From positions 1 to 11,917 of the forward strand of contig JAURJO010000416.1 of assembly GCA_030832235.1 (NCBI GenBank): 11,917 nt of DNA. The letters run 5' to 3'. This document shows positions 1 to 7,200 of this stretch, in pieces; positions within the stretch are counted from its first letter, which is position 1, and every line of letters starts with the position of its first letter. The DNA is from Verrucomicrobiota bacterium (GTDB taxonomy: Bacteria; Verrucomicrobiota; Verrucomicrobiia; Opitutales; Opitutaceae). The translations under genes and the position numbers were made by a program. The notes beneath the pieces were generated by a model. It was not told where the DNA came from and searched no databases. It saw only the letters and a list, made by a program, of their open reading frames with translations.

Positions 1-1
1 C

Positions 2-1252
2 ACGGCCGGCTTCTTCGACGACGCCACGGCTACCGGCCTCGGCGGCAACTTCAATCTCTACGGCGTGATGAGCTTCGTCTTCATCCGCTCCTCGCTCCAG
101 CTCCACGCCAACAGCGGCGTGCGCGACCGCAAGCTCCCCACCCTCCGCACATATGCGGAGAAATACATCAAGATGATGCCCGACCTCGTCCGCAACGACG
201 GGCTCGGCTGGGCCTTCGGCCGCGCCGCTGGCGCCTACGGCCAGATGCACTGCATCAGCCTCATCCTCCAAGGCCTGCGCGATGGTTGGATCGCCGACGA
301 CCAAAAGGTCAAATACTACGACATTCTGCGTCGTTTGTTCATGTTCTTCTACCAGACTTATCTGGATCAAGATCACGGTTTCCTCGACCTCCGCGACGCC
401 GAACGCACCGCCTACGACGCGCACACCACGCGCATGGCCAACTTCGACGCCGCGCGCTACCTGTGCCAATGGTCACGTCTCGCCAAGACCGTCCAGATGC
501 CCTCCGGGGGACCGAAGGTCGAACCCGCGCGCACCAACGGACGCTACGTCATTTTCGACAAGAGCAACCGCAAGGAACAAGGCCTCTTCCTTTATCGCGA
601 TGTCGAGAGCGGCCTCCAAATGCAGATTCCGCTCGTGAGCTCTGGCGGTCACCTCTCCGCCGACACGCTGCCGTTCCCGCATTGCCCCGGCGTCTTCGAT
701 TGGCCCAACAACGTCTACGCACCCATCATGGTGCCCGAACTCACCTTCGGCAAAGACGTCACCATTCCTGCCTTCTACGGCAAGAACTGCGTCACCGGCC
801 TCGGCCTCCGCAACAGCTTCTACTTCCGCTACGACCAACCCGAGCTCATCACCACCAAGGAGGAGTTCGCCAAAGGCCTCGGCAGCGTGAAGGTGCAGTG
901 GACGTTCGCCGGCTCGAAGATCGGCTGCGAGTTCGCTTACACCGTCAAGCAGCAGGTCACCCTCGACAAGTTCCGGTACTGCCTCGTCATCGCCGCCCCG
1001 CACGGGAAATACAACGCCACCGGCGCCCCCACTCTTGGCGCGCAGGGATTACGTTGCAGCGTGGCCAAGGACGACTTCCAGGCGACTTGGCGCGAAACCG
1101 AGGTGGTCAGCGCCGATCCGGCCTACCGCACCAACTACGGCAAGATCCACTACGTGCAGACCCTGGCGCGCGATCACCAGCTGATCATGCGCCCGGGCCA
1201 GGTCTACCGCCTCGCCGTCAACTTCGAGCCCGACGTCGCCCGCATCGGGTGA
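2..1252 (+). CDS. Partial (5' end missing) unrecognised protein, possible (alpha/alpha)-toroid polysaccharide-active enzyme
   Basis: The reading frame is open from the left edge (21 codons before the first possible internal start at 65), so the gene begins outside the window; the last 416 residues are present and end at TGA 1250-1252. I do not recognise a named family. The first half is helix-like, with aromatic-rich segments such as GWAFGRAAGAYGQMHCISL and LRRLFMFFYQTYLDQDHGF; the second half looks beta-rich, with alternating hydrophobic and polar residues and many Tyr/Phe/Gly. An alpha-toroid followed by a beta-sandwich is typical of heparinase-like and alginate-lyase-like enzymes, but no catalytic motif can be assigned, so this is only an inference. 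No membrane segment is visible in this part; any signal peptide would lie upstream. It is followed by hisF after 49 bases, with no functional link to histidine synthesis evident. Confidence 0.8.
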   Translation, partial: TAGFFDDATATGLGGNFNLYGVMSFVFIRSSLQLHANSGVRDRKLPTLRTYAEKYIKMMPDLVRNDGLGWAFGRAAGAYGQMHCISLILQGLRDGWIADDQKVKYYDILRRLFMFFYQTYLDQDHGFLDLRDAERTAYDAHTTRMANFDAARYLCQWSRLAKTVQMPSGGPKVEPARTNGRYVIFDKSNRKEQGLFLYRDVESGLQMQIPLVSSGGHLSADTLPFPHCPGVFDWPNNVYAPIMVPELTFGKDVTIPAFYGKNCVTGLGLRNSFYFRYDQPELITTKEEFAKGLGSVKVQWTFAGSKIGCEFAYTVKQQVTLDKFRYCLVIAAPHGKYNATGAPTLGAQGLRCSVAKDDFQATWRETEVVSADPAYRTNYGKIHYVQTLARDHQLIMRPGQVYRLAVNFEPDVARIG

Positions 1253-1264
1253 CGCCGCCCGGCC

Positions 1265-1290
1265 GGCCGGTCCCGCCCGCGCGACCGGCC
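1265..1290 (+). terminator. GC-rich hairpin between the first gene and hisF
   Basis: GGCCGGTC (1265-1272) and GACCGGCC (1283-1290) form a perfect 8-bp stem with a 10-base loop, 13 bases after the stop of the upstream gene and 11 bases before the hisF ATG. There is no T tract, so it is not a canonical intrinsic terminator. It could instead end or stabilise the upstream mRNA, or lower hisF translation by folding over its ribosome-binding region. The role is inferred; the inverted repeat is seen directly. Confidence 0.35.
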
Positions 1291-1301
1291 TCCCGCCCTT
1301 C

Positions 1302-2060
1302 ATGCTTTCGCGCCGGATCATTCCCTGCCTCGACGTCAACGCCGGGCGCGTCGTCAAGGGCGTGAAGTTCCAGGAATTGCGCGACGCCGGCGATCCGGTG
1401 CAATGCGCCCGCGCCTACGACGCCCAGGGGGCTGATGAGCTGGTGTTCCTCGATATCACCGCATCATCGGACAACCGCGGCATCATGCGCGACGTCGTCG
1501 CCGCCACCGCGGAGCAATGCTTCATGCCGCTGACCGTCGGCGGCGGACTCCGCACCGTAGCCGACATCGAGGCCATGCTGCGCAGCGGAGCCGACAAGGT
1601 TTCGCTCAACACCGCCGCGATCAAGGAGCCCTCGCTCGTGCGCGCCGCGTCGGATCGGTTCGGTGCGCAATGCATCGTCGTCGCGATCGACGCCAAGCGC
1701 GAGCCGACCGGCGGCTGGCGGGTGTACACGCACGGCGGACGCAACCCCACCGCGCTCGACGCGGTGCGCTGGGCCACCGAAGCCGCCGAACTCGGCGCCG
1801 GGGAGATCCTGCTCACCAGCATGGACGCCGACGGCACGAAGGCCGGCTATGATTGCGAACTAACCCGGGCGGTGAGCGACGCCGTGGGCGTGCCCGTCAT
1901 CGCCAGCGGCGGCGCCGGCACCCTCGATCACTTCGCCGACGTTCTTGAGCACGGCCACGCCAGTGCCGCCCTCGCGGCCAGCCTGTTTCACTTCGGCACG
2001 CTCACGATTCCTCAGGTGAAAACCCATCTCGCGGCCCGCGGTCTGCCGGTGCGGATCTGA
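1302..2060 (+). CDS. hisF: Imidazole glycerol phosphate synthase, cyclase subunit HisF
   Basis: HisF is the (beta/alpha)8-barrel subunit that, with the glutaminase HisH, converts PRFAR and ammonia to imidazole glycerol phosphate and AICAR, linking histidine and purine synthesis in the cytoplasm. The 252-residue length is normal. The N-terminal RRIIPCLDV carries the catalytic Asp11, VVAIDAK the second catalytic Asp130, and the phosphate-binding loops are visible as TVGGG (78-82), MDADGT (174-179) and IASGGAG (200-206). The first ATG gives the expected N-terminus, starting directly at beta-strand 1. No Shine-Dalgarno sequence precedes it and a GC-rich hairpin ends 11 bases upstream. No other his gene is adjacent, so the pathway genes are probably scattered in this genome. 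The stop codon is two bases from that of the convergent minus-strand gene. Confidence 0.97.
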   Translation: MLSRRIIPCLDVNAGRVVKGVKFQELRDAGDPVQCARAYDAQGADELVFLDITASSDNRGIMRDVVAATAEQCFMPLTVGGGLRTVADIEAMLRSGADKVSLNTAAIKEPSLVRAASDRFGAQCIVVAIDAKREPTGGWRVYTHGGRNPTALDAVRWATEAAELGAGEILLTSMDADGTKAGYDCELTRAVSDAVGVPVIASGGAGTLDHFADVLEHGHASAALAASLFHFGTLTIPQVKTHLAARGLPVRI

Positions 2061-2062
2061 TT

Positions 2063-2650
2063 TTACACCGGGGCCGGCGCATCGGGCGTGGTGGAAGGAG
2101 CGGGCGACTCAACCGGCGAACCCGCCGTGACGGCCGGAGTAGCAGCAGCCTTGGGTGCGCCGACCAGCACGCTGAGTTGTTCCTGCACCGCCACAAAGAA
2201 CTCCGCCGTGAGCTCGCCCGACGGCACCTCGAAGATCGCCTTCGACTTCGCGTGCTCGTAACGCTGCCGCAGGCCGTCCGTGCTCGCACCGCGCGGCCGG
2301 AGGATCTTCTTCCGCTCCAGCATGAGGGCGAGGAACTGCAGCAGGCGGATGTTCTCGGGGGTCGGCTCCGTCGTGGGGTCGGCAAGCGTGACGAACAGGT
2401 TTTCCGCGGTGAGCTTCAGCGCGCGATCGGGATGTTCCCCCGCACGCCGCGGTTTGAACGGTTGCACCCAGCGGCAGGCGACGAAGCCTTCGGGTCGGAA
2501 TTCAGCGACGTGGGCCTCAAGCACATCGAAGCGCATGATCTCGAGCGCCGCGCCCATTCGCACGAGATGGCTGGCGACGCGCGCTCCCTCGGTGAACGTT
2601 TCTCCGGACACGGCGCACTGGGTCGCGAGGGGCTGCAGCTGCAAATCCAT
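2063..2650 (-). CDS. Conserved hypothetical protein of a PVC-type small family
   Basis: This 195-residue protein has no established function that I know of. Near the N-terminus is a Cys12-x-x-Ser-Gly16 segment (CAVSGETFTEG) followed by a beta-rich part with Trp61; residues 101-120 hold the most family-like stretch, a helix with the core LALMLERKKILRPRG (107-121). This pattern resembles small uncharacterised proteins found in Planctomycetes and Verrucomicrobia (recalled, not searched). Residues 165-195 are a low-complexity Ala/Pro/Ser/Thr tail, probably disordered. No signal peptide or membrane segment is visible. The frame is open much further upstream, but I chose ATG 2648-2650 because the sequence before it is Arg/Ser-rich and overlaps the isochorismatase gene. 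It is convergent with hisF (two bases between stops) and divergent from the isochorismatase gene. Confidence 0.8.
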   Translation of the reverse strand: MDLQLQPLATQCAVSGETFTEGARVASHLVRMGAALEIMRFDVLEAHVAEFRPEGFVACRWVQPFKPRRAGEHPDRALKLTAENLFVTLADPTTEPTPENIRLLQFLALMLERKKILRPRGASTDGLRQRYEHAKSKAIFEVPSGELTAEFFVAVQEQLSVLVGAPKAAATPAVTAGSPVESPAPSTTPDAPAPV

Positions 2651-2771
2651 CCGGATGTCGTTACCGCCGGGAAAGGCGGATGCCAGCACTTTCAAACGAC
2701 CCGGATTCCGGGGTGAAAAAACGCTTCCCCGCTCCCGCACGCCGACCCACTGTCGCGGAAAATTCCACCCT
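2651..2771. promoter_or_regulatory. Divergent intergenic region with interrupted dyad (candidate operator or promoter region)
   Basis: These 121 bases separate the divergent starts at 2650 (minus) and 2772 (plus), so promoters for both directions are expected here. An interrupted dyad spans 2690-2718: outer arms TTTCA (2690-2694) and TGAAA (2714-2718), inner arms CCCGG (2700-2704) and CCGGG (2708-2712) around ATT, with unequal spacers of 5 and 1 bases. The A-run at 2716-2721 makes this the most AT-rich spot of the gap. I see no convincing -35/-10 pair with good spacing on either strand. Operator function is inference. Confidence 0.3.
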
Positions 2772-3341
2772 TTGTCCGAAACCGCCGCCACCTCCCTCCT
2801 GCTCGTCGTCGATCTCCAGCCGGCGTTCCTCGACGCAATACCCGGCGGGACACGAACGCTGCGCCGCGCGGCGTTCGCGGTCGCGGCGGCGCGCGGTCTC
2901 GGGCTGCCGGTCGCCTTCACCGAACAAGTGCCGGCCAAGCTCGGCCCCACCGCGCCTTCACTCCTTTCCCTCGCTCCGGACGCGCCCGTGTACGCCAAGG
3001 AGACCTTCTCCGCCCTCGCCGACGACGCCATCCGGGCGGCGCTCCTCGAGGAACGTGGCATCGACCACCTGCTGCTGTGCGGCATTGAGACCCCGATCTG
3101 CATCCATCAAACCGCCCTCGACGCGCGACGGGGCGGGATCGAGGTCACCCTGCTCAGCGACGCGATCGGTTCCCGCCGCGACGACGACGCGGACGTTTGC
3201 CTCAGCGCGTTGCGAGCCGCCGGCGTGCACGTGATGCCGTCCGAAACCGTGTTCTACTCCCTGCTGGGCTCCGCCCGGCACCCCTTCTTCCGCGCCTTCA
3301 CGAAACTCGTGAAGGCGCACGCCGAACCCGCCGCGACCTGA
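2772..3341 (+). CDS. Isochorismatase-family cysteine hydrolase (ISOC1/2-like)
   Basis: This cytoplasmic alpha/beta hydrolase of 189 residues belongs to the isochorismatase superfamily. With the start used here the family triad is seen as Asp14 (LLLVVDLQPAF), Lys76 (VYAKETFSA) and the nucleophile Cys110 (GIETPICIHQTALDA). The segment FTEQVPAKLGPTAP (49-62) fits the ISOC1/ISOC2-type branch rather than siderophore isochorismatases or nicotinamidases, so the substrate is unknown. I chose TTG 2772-2774 because it gives a short natural lead (MSETAATS) into the first strand. The nearest in-frame upstream ATG (2655) would start five bases from the divergent gene and add a low-quality Arg-rich segment. 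No Shine-Dalgarno is visible. The downstream OB/HD gene starts 6 bases after the stop, so the two are probably co-transcribed. Confidence 0.9.
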   Translation: MSETAATSLLLVVDLQPAFLDAIPGGTRTLRRAAFAVAAARGLGLPVAFTEQVPAKLGPTAPSLLSLAPDAPVYAKETFSALADDAIRAALLEERGIDHLLLCGIETPICIHQTALDARRGGIEVTLLSDAIGSRRDDDADVCLSALRAAGVHVMPSETVFYSLLGSARHPFFRAFTKLVKAHAEPAAT

Positions 3342-3347
3342 CCCGCC

Positions 3348-4346
3348 ATGCCCGAGGAAATACCCGTTTTCACCGTCCGTGATCTGAAGGCCCTCGAGGC
3401 CGCCGACAACGGTCGTGCCTTCATCGCGGTGCTGGTGGTCCGAAAGTTGCAGGCCAAGACCGCCAGCAACGGCAACACGTACCATAGCGTCGACCTCGGA
3501 GACCGCGGCGGCGTGTTCAGTTGCACGGTATTCGGCGACAGTCCGGTTTCGGAAACCCTGCGCGCCGCCGGCGAGGGCGCGGTCGTCCGCATCGAGGGGA
3601 AGGTGGAGTTTTACCAGGGGCGTTTCTCCCCGAGACTCCAGCGCGCCACGCCGCTCGACGACGAGGCCCTCGCGGCACCCGGGGTGCTGGAATCGCTGGT
3701 GGAGACAGCGCCCGAGGACGCCGAGGCGATGTGGAAGGAGTTCAACGACTGCATCGACGCGATCCGCCACGACGAGTTGCGGCTCACCGTGCGTGGGGTC
3801 TTCGAGGAGGTCGGCGCGGTGTTCCGCTGGGTGCCGGCGGCGGTGGCGATGCACCACGCCTACCGCCACGGCCTGCTCGAGCACACGCTGCACATGGCCC
3901 GCGCCGCCCGCGCCCTGCTGCCGCACTATCCTCAGGTCGATGCCGACCTGGCGCTCGCCGGCATCCTGCTGCACGACACCGGTAAGTGCATTGAGTACGA
4001 GGGAACGCTCGCCACCCGGCGCAGCCGCAAGGGCATTCTGCAGGGTCATGTCGTCCTCGGCTACCAACTCACGCGCAAGCACGGCATGAAGGCTCGTCTC
4101 GAAGCGGAGCGCCTCGAGCGGCTCGAACACATCATCCTTTCCCATCAAGGCGAACCCGAGTGGGGTGCGGCCGTTTACGCCGCCACGCCCGAAGCCGTCT
4201 TCGTCTCGATGGTCGACAACCTCGATGCCCGTCTCGGCATGGTCCAGCGCGCCCTGCGCCAGGCCGGTGAGCGCGAGGAATTCTCCGAACGTCTGCCCGG
4301 CCTCAGCTCGCCTTTGCTGACCAAGCCTCTGCCGCCGTCCGGGTAG
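3348..4346 (+). CDS. OB-fold and HD-domain protein, YhaM-type 3'-5' exoribonuclease
   Basis: The 332-residue protein has the YhaM layout: an N-terminal OB-fold nucleic-acid-binding domain (about 8-105, with SVDLGDRGGVFSCTVFGD and the strand VVRIEGKVEFYQGRFSPRL) followed by an HD phosphohydrolase domain (about 165-300). The metal-binding residues are in place: His174 and His179 (YRHGLLEHTLHMA), the His209-Asp210 pair (LLHDTGK), His234 (LQGHVVLG), His261/His266 (HIILSHQGE) and Asp290 (MVDNLD). Members of the family degrade RNA, and sometimes single-stranded DNA, from the 3' end with Mn2+/Co2+-like metals. The protein is slightly longer than typical YhaM (about 310 residues), mainly through an acidic linker and a Pro-rich end. 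It lies 6 bases downstream of the isochorismatase gene and upstream of mutS. Substrate preference cannot be read from the sequence. Confidence 0.9.
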   Translation: MPEEIPVFTVRDLKALEAADNGRAFIAVLVVRKLQAKTASNGNTYHSVDLGDRGGVFSCTVFGDSPVSETLRAAGEGAVVRIEGKVEFYQGRFSPRLQRATPLDDEALAAPGVLESLVETAPEDAEAMWKEFNDCIDAIRHDELRLTVRGVFEEVGAVFRWVPAAVAMHHAYRHGLLEHTLHMARAARALLPHYPQVDADLALAGILLHDTGKCIEYEGTLATRRSRKGILQGHVVLGYQLTRKHGMKARLEAERLERLEHIILSHQGEPEWGAAVYAATPEAVFVSMVDNLDARLGMVQRALRQAGEREEFSERLPGLSSPLLTKPLPPSG

Positions 4347-4358
4347 GAAACCGGACGG
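4335..4358 (+). terminator. Hairpin spanning the stop codon of the OB/HD gene
   Basis: CCGTCCGG (4335-4342) and CCGGACGG (4351-4358) make a perfect 8-bp stem whose 8-base loop, GTAGGAAA, contains the TAG stop codon (4344-4346). No T tract follows, so intrinsic termination is doubtful. It may be a 3'-end protecting stem or a Rho-assisted stop. The inverted repeat is seen directly; the role is inferred. Confidence 0.35.
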
Positions 4359-4592
4359 GCCACCCGGTTGAGCCCCGCGCCGATTCCCTTCGCTGGCCTC
4401 GCTTCCCGCCCCGCCGCTTCTGCACGGCAGCCTCCGTGGAAGGAGGAGATCCGGCGCGGTTTGGCCCGCAAGTCGCTTCAGTCGCGGACAAGCCACGCCC
4501 GGGAGATCGGAAGTTGAGAAATATGGCGCCAGACGGGTGCTGATCGCACCCGCGCTTGCCTTGCCGCGGACGCGACGCTCGCATCGGCGACC
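4347..4592. other. Intergenic region upstream of mutS, no gene seen
   Basis: These 246 bases contain no convincing coding region on either strand. After the hairpin arm at 4351-4358 there is a short stem CCTCC/GGAGG (4431-4435 with 4442-4446) whose right arm is part of AAGGAGGAG, a strong Shine-Dalgarno-like string with no start codon at a useful distance. A TTGAGA at 4514-4519 could be a -35 element, but nothing like TATAAT lies 16-18 bases downstream. The mutS promoter is presumably somewhere here. Confidence 0.5.
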
Positions 4593-7151
4593 ATGTCCGC
4601 CGCCAAGCAGACGCCCATGATGCAGCAGTACTTCGAGGTGAAACGCGGCCTCCCGCGCGACACGCTCCTGCTGTTCCGGCTGGGCGACTTCTTCGAGCTC
4701 TTCTTCGAGGACGCGGTGACCGCGTCCAAGCTCCTCGGCCTCACGCTGACGCGCCGCATGGACCATCCCATGGCGGGCCTGCCGGCACACGCGCTCGACG
4801 GCTACGTCGGCAAGCTGCTCGCGGCGGGAAAAAAGGTCGCGATCTGCGACCAGGCCGAGCCGGCCAAGGCGGGGAAGCTCGTCCGCCGCCAGCTCACGCG
4901 GATCCTTTCCCCGGGCACGACGCTCGCGGCCAACCAGCTCGACGCCGCCCGCAACCATTATCTCGCGGCGCTCGCGCTCGACCGCGCCGGACTGCACGCC
5001 GCGTGGCTGGATCTCTCCACCGGGGAATTCCGCGTGGCCTCCGATCCGCAGGTTGCGAATCTGCTGCCGGTGCTCACCGCGTTGAATCCGGCCGAGCTCC
5101 TGCTGATCGAGGGGGAACGGGAACGCTGGGAAGCGGCGCCGCACGAGGAGACCGCGTTGCGCGCGCTGCACGGGTTCGCGTCGGATCGGCTCGTTTCCGA
5201 GCTCCCTGGCTACCATTTCGAGACCTCGGGCGGCGCCCGCACGGTGATGGACACGATCGGCGTGCTGAACCTTCAGGGCTTCGGCCTCGCCCACGACCAT
5301 CCGGGCCTCGGACCGGCAGGGGCCCTCGTGCATTACGCGACGGAAAACCTGTGCGCGAAACCCGAGAATCTCCGCGGCCTGCAGGAATACCGGAGCTCCC
5401 GCACGCTGCTCCTCGATCCCTCCACCTTGCGCAACCTCGAGATCTTCACGTCCGCGCGCGGCGGACGCGACGGCTCGCTGTTGCAGGCGATGAACCGCAC
5501 GGCCACCGCCGCGGGCGCGCGGCTGCTGGAACGCTGGCTCGCCTCCCCGACGCTCGACCTCACGGAACTGCACCGCCGCCAGACTCTCGTCGGCGAACTC
5601 GCCGCGCAGCCGACGCGCCTTGCGGAGATCCACGAACTGCTCGGCAACGTGCGCGACATCCCGCGCATTCTCGGCCGACTCCAGAACCGGCTCCGCAACC
5701 CGCGCGAGCTCGGCGGCGTGCGCGATACGCTGGCGCGAATCCCGGCGGTGGCGGCGGCGTGCGCTGGCGGCGACCGGGCTGGCAACCTTCCCGGAATCGC
5801 CGCGCGACTGCACGAACTGCCGGCCCTGCGCGACCTGCTGGGGCGCGCCCTGGCCGACGAGTTGCCCAACGACCTGGCCGACGGCGGATACATCCGCGCC
5901 GGGCACGACGCCGAACTCGACCGACTGCGCGCGCTCACCTCGGGCAACAAAACGTGGCTTTCGGACCTCGAGCGTGCTGAACAGGAGCGCACCGGGATCC
6001 GTAGCCTGAAGGTCCGTTACACGGGTAATTTCGGGTATTACATCGAGGTCACGAAGGCCAACCTGCACCTCGTTCCGGCCGACTACATCCGGCGCCAGAC
6101 CACGGTGGGCGGTGAACGCTATGTCACCGAAGCGCTGCGTCAGAAGGAGAAGGAGATCTTCCACGCCGAGGAAAACGCGCAGGCGCGCGAGCTGGAACTT
6201 TTCAACGGACTCGTCGCGGCGGTCGTGGCGGAGGCCGCCGCGCTCACCGCCACCGCCGAGGCGCTCGCCGAACTCGACGTGCTGGCCGGCTGGGCTCTGT
6301 TGGCGCGCGAGTGGGGTTACGTGCGGCCGGAACTCGACGAGGGCGAAACTCTCGAGATTACCGAGGGCCGCCACCCCGTGGTCGAGCAGGTCCTGCGCTC
6401 GCCCGACGCCCCGACGTCACGTGGCTCGACGGGCGGCTTCGTGCCCAACGACACCGCGCTGGCATGCGACGAGGCGCAGCTGATGTTGATCACCGGCCCG
6501 AACATGGCCGGCAAGTCGACCTACATCCGCCAGGTGGCGCTCATCACCTTGATGGCGCAAGTCGGCAGCTGGGTGCCGGCCAAATCCTGCCGCGTAGGGC
6601 TGGTCGACCGCATCTTCTCCCGCGTCGGCGCGAGCGACGATCTGGCCCGCGGCAACTCGACGTTCATGGTCGAGATGAACGAGACCGCCAACATCCTGAA
6701 CAACGCCACCGCGCGCTCCCTCCTCATCCTTGACGAGATCGGCCGCGGCACATCGACGTACGACGGCCTCGCGATCGCGTGGGCCGTGGTCGAGCACCTG
6801 CACCGCGACGCCGAGCGCGGGCCGCGCACACTTTTCGCCACGCATTACCAGGAGCTAACCCAGCTCGAACGGCACCTGCCGCGCCTGCGGAACTTTTCCG
6901 TCGCCGTGAAGGAGTGGAACGACGAGATCGTCTTCGTGCGGCGCGTCGTGCCCGGCGCGGCCGACCGCAGCTACGGCATCCAGGTCGCCCGACTCGCGGG
7001 CCTGCCGCTCACCGTGATCGACCGCGCCAAGACGCTGCTCGCGCGACTGGAAAGCGATGACACGACGGTGTCGGTACCCGCGCCGCAGGCGCGACCGCGG
7101 AAAAAGATCCACGTCACGCCGACGGACGACTCGCAGCTGAATCTGCTGTAA
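4593..7151 (+). CDS. mutS: DNA mismatch repair protein MutS
   Basis: MutS recognises mispaired and small looped bases in duplex DNA and, using ATP, recruits MutL to start repair. The protein is full length at 852 residues (E. coli 853). The mismatch-reading Phe-x-Glu motif is Phe33-Phe-Glu35 in GDFFELFFED. The connector, lever and clamp domains follow. The ATPase has the Walker A loop GPNMAGKST (635-643), Walker B LLILDEIGRGTSTYDG with Asp714-Glu715, and the switch histidine His751 in FATHYQEL. The last five residues, QLNLL, match the loose beta-clamp binding pattern and correspond to a similar QMSLL near the E. coli C-terminus. The start is supported by the family N-terminus TPMMQQY at residues 7-13. 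No mutL is adjacent, and no Shine-Dalgarno precedes the ATG. A likely intrinsic terminator follows at 7168-7200. Confidence 0.98.
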   Translation: MSAAKQTPMMQQYFEVKRGLPRDTLLLFRLGDFFELFFEDAVTASKLLGLTLTRRMDHPMAGLPAHALDGYVGKLLAAGKKVAICDQAEPAKAGKLVRRQLTRILSPGTTLAANQLDAARNHYLAALALDRAGLHAAWLDLSTGEFRVASDPQVANLLPVLTALNPAELLLIEGERERWEAAPHEETALRALHGFASDRLVSELPGYHFETSGGARTVMDTIGVLNLQGFGLAHDHPGLGPAGALVHYATENLCAKPENLRGLQEYRSSRTLLLDPSTLRNLEIFTSARGGRDGSLLQAMNRTATAAGARLLERWLASPTLDLTELHRRQTLVGELAAQPTRLAEIHELLGNVRDIPRILGRLQNRLRNPRELGGVRDTLARIPAVAAACAGGDRAGNLPGIAARLHELPALRDLLGRALADELPNDLADGGYIRAGHDAELDRLRALTSGNKTWLSDLERAEQERTGIRSLKVRYTGNFGYYIEVTKANLHLVPADYIRRQTTVGGERYVTEALRQKEKEIFHAEENAQARELELFNGLVAAVVAEAAALTATAEALAELDVLAGWALLAREWGYVRPELDEGETLEITEGRHPVVEQVLRSPDAPTSRGSTGGFVPNDTALACDEAQLMLITGPNMAGKSTYIRQVALITLMAQVGSWVPAKSCRVGLVDRIFSRVGASDDLARGNSTFMVEMNETANILNNATARSLLILDEIGRGTSTYDGLAIAWAVVEHLHRDAERGPRTLFATHYQELTQLERHLPRLRNFSVAVKEWNDEIVFVRRVVPGAADRSYGIQVARLAGLPLTVIDRAKTLLARLESDDTTVSVPAPQARPRKKIHVTPTDDSQLNLL

Positions 7152-7167
7152 GACGAAGCCGCGCGGG

Positions 7168-7200
7168 GGCGCAGCCCTGGATGCGCCTGTTGCGTTTTTT
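7168..7200 (+). terminator. Likely intrinsic terminator after mutS
   Basis: Sixteen bases after the mutS stop, GGCGCA (7168-7173) can pair with TGCGCC (7182-7187) around an 8-base loop, and a run of six T occupies 7195-7200. An alternative pairing of CGCA (7170-7173) with TGCG (7191-7194) puts the stem directly against the T-run, the usual geometry. This is the best terminator candidate in the window; which of the two stems forms is unclear. Confidence 0.6.

Noticed and set aside
286..1365. A 359-codon plus-strand frame overlapping the first gene
   Set aside because: Arg/His/Pro-rich shadow frame of the first gene, running across its stop and into hisF in the wrong frame.
2280..2771. Upstream extension of the isochorismatase frame
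   Set aside because: It overlaps the minus-strand gene and reads as low-quality Arg/Ser-rich sequence; the hydrolase fold begins only after 2772.
2651..3103. Upstream extension of the minus-strand hypothetical protein to 346 residues
   Set aside because: The extra 151 residues are Arg/Ser-rich, overlap the isochorismatase catalytic region on the other strand, and precede the family-like N-terminus.
2958..6374. A 1138-codon open frame on the minus strand, antisense to the isochorismatase, OB/HD and mutS genes
   Set aside because: It lies opposite three well supported genes, has a Gly/Arg/Glu/Val/His-biased composition typical of the antisense frame of GC-rich codons, and shows no recognisable domain.
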